Positions 6,541 through 11,253 of a stretch of 11,542 nt of DNA are shown piece after piece (position 1 is the stretch's first letter; every line of letters begins with the position of its first letter). The translations under genes were made by a program, and so were the position numbers. Below the pieces are notes generated by a model that worked only from the letters and a program-made list of their open reading frames with translations, was not told the origin of the DNA and did no database searches. The DNA is from an uncultured Eubacteriales bacterium (lineage in GTDB: Bacteria; Bacillota; Clostridia; Oscillospirales; CAG-272): contig USMO01000029.1 in the NCBI GenBank assembly GCA_900555785.1, positions 1-11,542 of the forward strand, written 5' to 3'.

Positions 6541-8307
6541 TTATTTGTTGTACTTCTTCTCGATCGCCGCCTCGCGGGAATTGATGGCATGCATCACAGC
6601 CGGGTCAAACTTGAATTTCCGCTCATAGGTCATCAGACCGTTCTGCTCCTGCTCCACGTCAAACAGCTGGGTATAGCAAAAGCCCATGATGTCTTCGTTG
6701 TCCAGCAGCACATCGGTCAGCCCCTTGTAGCGGTCCAGGAATTCCTGCTCGGTCTCCGGACCTTTGCCGTAGCCCCAGCCGTCTTTCTTGTCCGTCCAGC
6801 GAATGCCGCCGTACTCGCTGACGAAGACCGGCAGTTTCCCGTCGTAGTGCTGGCGGCTGTTGCGTGCGCGGTCGGCAGAGCGTGCGCACTGATCCATCAC
6901 GATGCCCTCCGGAATCTGCGCATAGTAGGTCACGAATTTCTCCGGGTCCTGCTCGTAGTCGTGAACATCGTAAATATCGGTCTCCACATGGAAGTTTCCG
7001 CTGGTGTCAATCACCGGGCGGGTCGCATCCAGCGCTTTCGTCACGCGCCAGACCTGCGACAGCACGCTGTTGTCCTGCGCTCTGCCCCGGAAATCCCAGG
7101 TCTCATTGAAGGGGCACCAGCCGATGATGGCAGGGTGATTGTAGTCGCGCTCCACAGCCTCCAGCCACTCGGGCAGGAAGTGCGCAATCGCCCCCGGCTC
7201 GGAGATGTTCAGCTCCCAGTTTGCGTGCTCGCCCCAGCAGAGATAACCCAGACGGTCTGCCCAGTAGAGGAACCGCGGCTCGAAAATCTTTTCGTGCAGA
7301 CGTGCGCCGTTAAAGCCCAGCTTCATCGAATTGAGAATATCGTTCTTCAGGTCCTCGTCAGTCGGAGCGGTGTAAATGCCGTCCGGATAGAAGCCCTGGT
7401 CCAGCACCCAGCGACCGAAGACCACCCGCCCGTTCAGACGGAAGGTTCTGCCAACCAGAGAGACGCTGCGCAAGCCGAAATAGCTGGTTGCACGGTCGGC
7501 CGGCTTTCCGTCCTTCGTCAGGGTCAGTTCCACATCGTAAAGATTGCCAATACCGACTTCCCACAGATGCTTTTCCGACAGCGGAACGGTTACCGTCACG
7601 CTGTTGCCGGTGATGCCTGCTGCCGAAGCAGTGCCGACTTCCTTGCCGTCATAGGTCACGCGGACCGCCAGCGCAGCCCCTGCCGGGTCACCGGCCAGAC
7701 GGCATTCAACCGTCACGGCGCAGGCAGCGGTGTCAGGCGTCATGCGCAGACTGCCGATGTGCAGGTCCTCAACGGCTTCCACCCAGACGGTCTGCCAGAT
7801 GCCGGTGGTGCGGGTGTAGGAGCAGCCGTAGGACGCAAACCGGCTCGACTGCTTGCCTGCAGGCTGGTTGTGCGAGCGCACATCGTCAAATGCGGAAAGC
7901 ACCACACGGTCGTTTTCATAGTTCAGACAGTCGGTGATATCGAACGCAAACGGCGTATACCCGCCGGTATGCGTCCCGACCTGCTTGCCGTTGACCCAAA
8001 CGGTTGCAAGGTAATCCACAGCCCCGAAGTGAAGCAGAATCCGCTTGCCCTTCCACTCGGCTGGAATGTTCAGCATCTTTGCGTACCAGACGCACCGCAT
8101 GAAATCCTTGTGTTCCACGCCGGAGAGCTTGCTTTCGGGGCAGAACGGGACCGTGATGGTCCCTGCCAGCTTCGGTGCCTTTACCAAGCCGCGCGCCTCG
8201 CCGCTCTCTCCTGCATCAATCTCAAACTCCCATTCGCCGTTCAGGCAAAGCCATGCATCCCGCACCAATTGCGGACGCGGATATTCGTTTCTCGGAATCT
8301 GTTTCAT
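6541..8307 (-). CDS. Glycoside hydrolase family 2 (beta-galactosidase-like)
   Basis: Protein of 588 aa with GH2 organisation: N-terminal sugar-binding jelly-roll domain (about 15-180), immunoglobulin-like domain (about 185-282) and TIM barrel (about 285-580). Acid/base Glu402 lies in PFNETWD and nucleophile Glu498 in VFVSEYGG. No signal peptide, so it should act in the cytoplasm on imported oligosaccharides or glycosides. Near the C-terminus, EQNGLMTYERKFK lines up with the region of beta-glucuronidases that carries the N-x-K carboxylate-binding motif; that Lys is absent here, arguing against glucuronidase and for a galactosidase or other neutral glycosidase. Substrate not settled. The frame stays open upstream to 8436, but the ATG at 8307 has AAAGGAG 8 bases before it and starts the conserved domain, while the extra 43 residues cover the promoter. 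First gene of a probable two-gene unit. Confidence 0.9.
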   Translation of the reverse strand: MKQIPRNEYPRPQLVRDAWLCLNGEWEFEIDAGESGEARGLVKAPKLAGTITVPFCPESKLSGVEHKDFMRCVWYAKMLNIPAEWKGKRILLHFGAVDYLATVWVNGKQVGTHTGGYTPFAFDITDCLNYENDRVVLSAFDDVRSHNQPAGKQSSRFASYGCSYTRTTGIWQTVWVEAVEDLHIGSLRMTPDTAACAVTVECRLAGDPAGAALAVRVTYDGKEVGTASAAGITGNSVTVTVPLSEKHLWEVGIGNLYDVELTLTKDGKPADRATSYFGLRSVSLVGRTFRLNGRVVFGRWVLDQGFYPDGIYTAPTDEDLKNDILNSMKLGFNGARLHEKIFEPRFLYWADRLGYLCWGEHANWELNISEPGAIAHFLPEWLEAVERDYNHPAIIGWCPFNETWDFRGRAQDNSVLSQVWRVTKALDATRPVIDTSGNFHVETDIYDVHDYEQDPEKFVTYYAQIPEGIVMDQCARSADRARNSRQHYDGKLPVFVSEYGGIRWTDKKDGWGYGKGPETEQEFLDRYKGLTDVLLDNEDIMGFCYTQLFDVEQEQNGLMTYERKFKFDPAVMHAINSREAAIEKKYNK

Positions 8308-8374
8308 CAGATGATCTCCTTTATTTTTATCCTGTTTTACGGGAGCGGCGCATGCAAACCGCTCTTCTTTATCT

Positions 8375-8403
8375 ATTATAACATGTTTTTCACGCAAATG
8401 CAA
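8375..8403 (-). promoter_or_regulatory. Promoter of the GH2 operon
   Basis: Minus strand -35 TTGCAT (8403-8398), 17-base spacer, -10 TATAAT (8380-8375). The perfect -10 with a weak -35 suits an activated promoter. Start expected near 8368, giving a leader of about 60 nt. Confidence 0.8.
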
Positions 8404-8421
8404 TAGATTTTTCACGCAAAT
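8386..8421 (-). repeat. Two 14-bp direct repeats at the GH2 promoter
   Basis: The minus-strand sequence ATTTGCGTGAAAAA occurs identically at 8421-8408 and 8399-8386, with a 22-bp period (about two turns). One copy overlaps the -35 box and spacer; the other lies just upstream. Asymmetric direct repeats in this position are typical of AraC/XylS-type activator sites. No such regulator is encoded in the window. Confidence 0.65.
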
Positions 8422-8436
8422 ACATGAGGAATCCAA

Positions 8437-8778
8437 TCATTTTTGCGGAGATGGGCAGTATACAATCACCTTTTTCCCGGCTCTCCTCGCATGATCGATG
8501 ACAAATTTCGTTCCATGGGAGCTTTGGTCCCAAAAAGCCACAACCATATCTGCGTAATCAATGATCTGCAGATTCTGCACCAGCGGCGCGCGCCTGCCCC
8601 AAGTTTGGTAATCCGGCAGAAATTCCTTCAGGGCGATTCCGTGAGCCTGCGCGTAACGCTTTGCGCAGGTATCTACTCCGACCGCACCGCCGGAAACGAT
8701 TTCGGTTATGCCGGCAGGCAGATAGTCTTCCAAATGTAACACAACCAGACTTCTTGACCCAACAATTGCAACCTTCAT
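8437..8778 (-). CDS. SLOG-fold (DUF2493/DprA-like) nucleotide-binding protein
   Basis: Small Rossmann-like protein of 113 aa. Motifs: GSRS at 7-10 after the first strand (MKVAIVGSRS), SGGAVGVDT at 29-37, and FWDQSSHGT at 82-90. These are the glycine-rich loops of the SLOG superfamily (DprA/LOG/DUF2493 relatives), which bind nucleotides or nucleotide-derived ligands. It is a stand-alone domain with no effector attached. The start has GGGAGG five bases upstream. It is transcribed away from the RHH gene at 8882, sharing a symmetric regulatory region. Its role is unknown: related proteins occur in DNA processing, signalling and some defence or conflict loci, but nothing here shows which. No obvious terminator follows; transcription may run on into the GH2 gene. 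Confidence 0.8.
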   Translation of the reverse strand: MKVAIVGSRSLVVLHLEDYLPAGITEIVSGGAVGVDTCAKRYAQAHGIALKEFLPDYQTWGRRAPLVQNLQIIDYADMVVAFWDQSSHGTKFVIDHARRAGKKVIVYCPSPQK

Positions 8779-8793
8779 AGCGTCCTCCCGAAC

Positions 8794-8865
8794 TTATTTT
8801 AGATACATTTTGCATCCATACTAACCATTATAACACAAAACGGATGTAAAATGAAGTCAAAATAA
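8794..8865. promoter_or_regulatory. Divergent promoter region with 25-bp inverted repeat
   Basis: Arms 8794-8818 and 8841-8865 match as inverted repeats at 19 of 25 positions, with shared blocks TTATTTT, CATTTT and CATCC in fixed spacing. The centre holds a minus-strand TATAAT (8832-8827) with TTCATT 17 bases upstream for the SLOG gene. An overlapping TATAAC (8829-8834) could serve the plus-strand RHH gene, though its -35 is poor. Arms placed symmetrically over both promoters are consistent with operators for the RHH protein; that is inference. Confidence 0.6.
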
Positions 8866-8881
8866 GAAAAAGGAGAATCCT

Positions 8882-9061
8882 ATGGCAATTAAGAGCATCA
8901 GTATCCGCATTGACAGCGACCTGCTCGACAAGCTCCATGTGGTTGCGGATTACGAAGGACGAAGCGCAAACAGTGAGATTAACATCTTGATTCGGGATGC
9001 CGTTGCACAATTCGAAGCGAAAAACGGCAAGATTTCCATTGGGGAGCCACGACAAAAATAA
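8882..9061 (+). CDS. Ribbon-helix-helix (Arc-type) DNA-binding protein
   Basis: A 59-aa protein, MAIKSISIRIDSDL at the start, followed by LDKLHVVADYEGRSANSEIN and ILIRDAVAQFEAKNG. An N-terminal beta strand with alternating residues (KSISIRI, 4-10) and two helices (about 13-25 and 30-46) separated by a GRSANSE turn are the Arc/MetJ-type RHH pattern; dimers place the paired strand in the DNA major groove. AAAAGGAG lies six bases before the ATG, a strong ribosome site. It is divergent from the SLOG gene and ends two bases before the terminator of cassette copy B. Likely a small repressor of itself and the SLOG gene through the inverted repeats at 8794-8865. No toxin gene follows on the same strand, so an ordinary RHH-antitoxin operon is not seen. 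Confidence 0.8.
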   Translation: MAIKSISIRIDSDLLDKLHVVADYEGRSANSEINILIRDAVAQFEAKNGKISIGEPRQK

Positions 9062-9063
9062 AG

Positions 9064-9097
9064 GCGGAAATTTCAAGAAATCTCTTGACATTTCCGC
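9064..9097. terminator. Outer bidirectional terminator, copy B
   Basis: Arms 9064-9077 (GCGGAAATTTCAAG) and 9084-9097 (CTTGACATTTCCGC) pair at 13 of 14 positions around a 6-base loop. The plus direction continues GTTTTATGG (end of the RHH gene). The minus direction continues CTTTATTTTTG, a good end for the peptide mRNA. The right arm contains the -35 box of the antisense promoter. Confidence 0.75.
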
Positions 9098-9112
9098 GTT
9101 TTATGGTATACT
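9085..9112 (+). promoter_or_regulatory. Promoter of antisense RNA, copy B
   Basis: TTGACA (9085-9090), 16-base spacer, TATACT (9107-9112); start expected near 9119. Box positions and spacing are the same as in copy A. Confidence 0.75.
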
Positions 9113-9118
9113 ATAAGT

Positions 9119-9216
9119 ACGAGGATGTGTCGGCTTTGCCGATGCCCTCCCGGGTTAAGAAATAACCGCCCCCGTCATCTTGGGGGATTCAGAGGGCGGT
9201 TATTTCTTCTTTTTGT
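9119..9216 (+). ncRNA. Putative antisense RNA (antitoxin), copy B
   Basis: Predicted RNA of about 98 nt, ending at the 15-bp stem 9157-9208 followed by CTTCTTTTTGTT. A 5' hairpin TCGGC-TTT-GCCGA (9130-9142) corresponds to TTGGC-TTT-GCCGA in copy A, so the stem is kept by C-G versus U.G pairing. It overlaps the 3' end of the peptide ORF by the stop codon and a few codons, and the whole mRNA 3' region. It carries no ORF with a ribosome site. Existence and antitoxin role are inferred. Confidence 0.6.
9157..9208. terminator. Shared convergent terminator stem, copy B
   Basis: AAGAAATAACCGCCC (9157-9171) and GGGCGGTTATTTCTT (9194-9208) form a perfect 15-bp stem with a second small stem in the loop. 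The plus side has a T-run (CTTTTTGTT), the minus side only TTATTTCTT. The peptide stop codon TAA lies in the stem. Confidence 0.75.
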
Positions 9217-9307
9217 TATGAAGATAGATGAGAACTTCAATAACAGCAGCGACTATGGAGCCCGTCGCGCCGCAGAGCAGGATTACCCGTTCTATGATGT
9301 CCAGCAT
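9200..9307 (-). CDS. Small hydrophobic membrane peptide, candidate type I toxin
   Basis: 35-aa peptide beginning MLDIIERVILL and ending LIYLHNKKKK: a single hydrophobic segment (about residues 8-29) with small residues GATGS in the middle, then a tail of four lysines. That is the shape of small type I toxins of Firmicutes (TxpA/BsrG, Fst and holin-like groups), but I could not place it in a named family. Start: ATG preceded by AGGGGGTGAT, almost the full anti-16S complement, seven bases between the G-run and ATG. The ribosome site is buried in a hairpin (9315-9339). Its consensus promoter TTGACA-17-TATAAT and an antisense RNA across its 3' end point to tight post-transcriptional control. It is too short for usual gene finders. 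A homologue at 4652 shares 14 of 35 residues without gaps. Toxicity is inferred from architecture; a small regulatory or membrane peptide is the alternative. Confidence 0.6.
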   Translation of the reverse strand: MLDIIERVILLCGATGSIVAAVIEVLIYLHNKKKK

Positions 9308-9430
9308 TCTATCACCCCCTTCCGTCTTTCGGAAGAGGGCTTATCAAATTGAAGATGATGTACAACCCTCTCCCGCATGGGAGGGATCGACCGCCAACAC
9401 ATCCAAGGCGACCGGGTTTGCCCCGGTCAC
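9308..9430 (-). promoter_or_regulatory. Structured leader with occluded ribosome site, copy B
   Basis: Hairpins: GACCGGG/CCCGGTC (9410-9428), a CTCCC/GGGAG stem in the 9368-9385 region, and a strong stem pairing CCCTCTTCCG (9339-9330) with CGGAAGGGGG (9324-9315) around AAAGA, which covers the G-run of the ribosome site. The fold-back arm is at 9404-9393. Blocking the ribosome site in the primary transcript is common in type I toxin mRNAs. Confidence 0.65.
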
Positions 9431-9436
9431 ATTTTG

Positions 9437-9465
9437 ATTATACCACAATTATCAGATTCTGTCAA
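9437..9465 (-). promoter_or_regulatory. Consensus promoter of small-peptide mRNA, copy B
   Basis: Minus strand TTGACA (9465-9460), exactly 17 bases, TATAAT (9442-9437): a perfect sigma-A consensus, stronger than any other promoter in the window. Start near 9430. Confidence 0.85.
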
Positions 9466-9485
9466 GGCATTTTCTTGCCAATATG

Positions 9486-9515
9486 AAAAAATATCGGGAC
9501 CTGCATGGCAGGTCC
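9486..9515 (-). terminator. Minus-strand terminator upstream of copy B
   Basis: GGACCTGC (9497-9504) and GCAGGTCC (9508-9515) form a perfect 8-bp stem with a 3-base loop. In the minus direction it is followed by CGATA and a run of six T (9491-9486). It would shield the copy B promoter from read-through out of 9600-9900. Confidence 0.6.
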
Positions 9516-9562
9516 GGTTGCTTCGGGCTTGGGAATCTGCTCTCGCACCCGTGCGAAACGTC

Positions 9563-9600
9563 ACAGGAGGCGGCATCTTTTGGTGTCGCCCCCTGTTTTG
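9563..9600 (+). terminator. Hairpin with short T-run
   Basis: ACAGGAGGCGGCATC (9563-9577) and GGTGTCGCCCCCTGT (9582-9596) pair with one mismatch and two wobbles around a TTTT loop, followed by TTTGT. It could end a plus-strand transcript, but no upstream plus-strand gene after the cassette was found. A smaller hairpin (TCGCAC/GTGCGA, 9543-9556) lies just before it. Confidence 0.4.
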
Positions 9601-9622
9601 TCCTGCTATGCAAAAGGATGAC

Positions 9623-9900
9623 TCAGACAACAAGATTCTTTTCGTCAATCAGGTCTTTCCAGCTGCCGTTCAGTCCGTTTCCGTAGCCGGCGCTGACCAA
9701 ATCGGTCCGGATCTCCTCTGCCTGCGGTATCTGATAGGTTTCTTTCATGATTCCGTCAATAAGCCGGTCCTGTTTCTCAAAACCGACTCTGCCGACCAGA
9801 TGGACGAAACGCAGCCCGGCGGCAGAATCCCGGAGATCTGCAGCTTCGGCTCCATCGCCTACGAACGCGTGATGCCGGGCATCCTTTATCAGACGAGTAC
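9623..9900 (-). pseudogene. Possible gene remnant, unrecognised
   Basis: The 9601-10008 stretch has no convincing gene. A minus-strand frame ending at 9623 with codons resembling its neighbours encodes a tail including MKETYQIPQAEEIRTDLV and ending LIDEKNLVV. It has no promoter or ribosome site in front and runs upstream into low-complexity and GC-rich sequence. A plus-strand frame over 9790-9900 (FGSIAYERVMPGILYQ) looks equally protein-like, so the strand is uncertain. A terminator at 9486-9515 in the minus direction mildly favours the minus frame. Degraded remains of an older gene are the most likely explanation; I cannot name the family. Confidence 0.25.
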
Positions 9901-9919
9901 CGGCAGGATACGGAGGAAA

Positions 9920-9993
9920 GGGGAGAAGACCTCGGGGCGGCGCCCCAAGGGTCTCCCCAGCCTCTTTATTTTTTTCCTTCTTTTTCTCGTTTT
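9920..9993 (+). terminator. GC-rich inverted repeat followed by T-rich tract
   Basis: GGGGAGA (9920-9926) pairs with TCTCCCC (9952-9958), enclosing GGGGC/GCCCC (9934-9946), and is followed by about 35 bases made mostly of T. It resembles a plus-strand terminator shielding the phosphofructokinase promoter, but could be a dispersed intergenic repeat. Confidence 0.4.
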
Positions 9994-10008
9994 TTTCGCA
10001 AAAAGCAC

Positions 10009-10037
10009 TTGATTTTTCGGAAAAAATAGTATACAAT
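10009..10037 (+). promoter_or_regulatory. Promoter of 6-phosphofructokinase
   Basis: TTGATT (10009-10014), 17 bases, TACAAT (10032-10037), in AT-rich sequence. Start near 10044 gives a leader of about 64 nt. Confidence 0.7.
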
Positions 10038-10074
10038 AATATCTGAATGATAAAAAAATAGCAATTCAGAAATT

Positions 10075-10091
10075 CCCGCAGCAGATGCGGG
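10075..10091 (+). promoter_or_regulatory. Leader hairpin before the pfk ribosome site
   Basis: CCCGCA (10075-10080) pairs with TGCGGG (10086-10091), ending four bases before the GGAGG ribosome site (10095-10099), which stays free. A weaker CTGAAT/ATTCAG pair (about 10043-10069) lies upstream. A stabilising 5' structure is plausible; no riboswitch class is recognised. Confidence 0.4.
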
Positions 10092-10107
10092 AGCGGAGGT
10101 TGGTACT

Positions 10108-11202
10108 ATGGCAGCATTTCATAAGATCGGTGTTTTGACATCGGGCGGGGACGCGCCCGGCATGAATGCCGCAATCAAGGCGGTTGTAGACAAGGCGTAC
10201 GAGCTCAACATCAACGTTGTTGGCATTGTCGGCGGCTATTCGGGGTTGATGGCGGACCCGGAGCCAGAGCTGGAGGAAATTACGCCGCACACCGTGGCAA
10301 ACATCATCGGGCAGGGCGGCACGATTCTGTATTCCAGCCGCTGCCTGGAATTTGCAACGCCGGAGGGCGTGCAGAAAGCGGTAAACGCCTGCAAGAAGGT
10401 CGGCATTGATGCTCTGATCTGCATCGGCGGCGACGGCACCTACGGCGGCGCTTACGACATGACCAAGGCGGGCATCCCCTGCATCGGCCTGCCCGGCACG
10501 ATTGACAACGACATTTCGGCAACCGACTATACCATCGGTTTTGATACCGCGCTCAATACAACGGTTGACCTCATCGATCATCTGCGCGACACCTGCGAAT
10601 CGCACGCGCGCCTGAACGTGGTCGAGGTCATGGGCAGAAACTGCGGACTGATCGCGCTGTATGCTGCCGTTGCATCCGGCGCAGTCGCAGTTGCGGTCCC
10701 GGAGCTTCCCTTTGACGAAACTGCGTGCCTGAAGAAGATTCGCGCCCTGCGCGACAACCCGACCGGGCACAAGCGCAGCATGATTGTGGTGGTCTCCGAG
10801 GGCATGCCTGCGGTGAACGGGCAGAACTACGGCGAATACCTGCGCGCACGCATTCAGAAAGAGACCGGCGTGGAAAGCAAGTACGCGCAGTTTGCACACG
10901 TTGTGCGCGGAGGCAAACCGTCGCTGAAGGACCGCTTCATCGCGTCCGAAATGGGTGTGCGCGCGGTCGAACTTCTGGTTGCCGGACATAGCAGCGTTGC
11001 AATGTGCGAAATCGACGGCAAAGTGGTTGCAACCGACATCAACTTCGTCCGCAAGACCGACCGGATGTACAAGAACAAGCTGAAGCCCGGCGATCTGGAC
11101 GGTTTCAGCGAACAGGAGCTTGCCGACATGAAGGCACTGGTCGAAAAGCGGCAGGAGGAATGCCGCCGCCTCGCCCAGCTCGCCGATGCGGTCAGCCTCT
11201 GA
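10108..11202 (+). CDS. pfkA: ATP-dependent 6-phosphofructokinase
   Basis: 364-aa cytoplasmic enzyme of the group A phosphofructokinases, which convert fructose 6-phosphate and ATP to fructose 1,6-bisphosphate, the committing step of glycolysis. Motifs: TSGGDAPGMN (11-20) binding ATP phosphates, IGGDGTYGG (106-114), catalytic PGTIDND (129-135, base Asp133), SHAR (165-168) and VEVMGRNCG (172-180) binding sugar phosphate. Gly110 and Gly130 occupy the positions that are Asp and Lys in pyrophosphate-dependent enzymes, so ATP is the expected donor. The usual HIQRGG is HVVRGG (264-269), keeping His and Arg. About 40 residues longer than the 320-aa E. coli enzyme, mainly at the C-terminus. Start supported by GGAGG eight bases before ATG. 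Single-gene unit with its own promoter and terminator; it has no visible functional link to the cassettes. Confidence 0.96.
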   Translation: MAAFHKIGVLTSGGDAPGMNAAIKAVVDKAYELNINVVGIVGGYSGLMADPEPELEEITPHTVANIIGQGGTILYSSRCLEFATPEGVQKAVNACKKVGIDALICIGGDGTYGGAYDMTKAGIPCIGLPGTIDNDISATDYTIGFDTALNTTVDLIDHLRDTCESHARLNVVEVMGRNCGLIALYAAVASGAVAVAVPELPFDETACLKKIRALRDNPTGHKRSMIVVVSEGMPAVNGQNYGEYLRARIQKETGVESKYAQFAHVVRGGKPSLKDRFIASEMGVRAVELLVAGHSSVAMCEIDGKVVATDINFVRKTDRMYKNKLKPGDLDGFSEQELADMKALVEKRQEECRRLAQLADAVSL

Positions 11203-11215
11203 TGAAATAGGATTC

Positions 11216-11253
11216 CCCCGGCACCGTTACGGTGCCGGGGATTTTGTCTTTTG
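11216..11253 (+). terminator. Intrinsic terminator of pfkA
   Basis: Perfect 11-bp stem CCCCGGCACCG (11216-11226) and CGGTGCCGGGG (11230-11240) with a TTA loop, followed by ATTTTGTCTTTT, 13 bases after the stop codon. Confidence 0.92.

Larger units (their letters stand above)
9064..9466 (-). repeat. Cassette copy B (type I toxin-antitoxin-like), apparently intact
   Basis: Reverse-complement homologue of 4492-4900, with identical spacing between all elements. In the minus direction: consensus promoter, leader of about 123 nt, 35-aa membrane-peptide ORF with stop codon, shared terminator stem, antisense gene and promoter on the plus strand, and outer hairpin. The convergent tail-to-tail overlap resembles txpA/RatA, bsrG/SR4 and fst/RNAII loci. 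Confidence 0.8.

Noticed and set aside
4975..8406. Plus-strand open frame of 1143 codons
   Set aside because: It spans the antisense of two genes with clear GH2 and sulfatase motifs plus a promoter region. Its composition is typical of a reverse-strand shadow in GC-rich DNA.
8308..8436. 43-codon N-terminal extension of the GH2 frame
   Set aside because: It would translate through the promoter and direct repeats. The ATG at 8307 has a good ribosome site and begins the conserved domain.
9377..10012. Plus-strand open frame of 211 codons
   Set aside because: It crosses the cassette promoter, several hairpins and a T-rich tract, has no ribosome site, and shows no family features.
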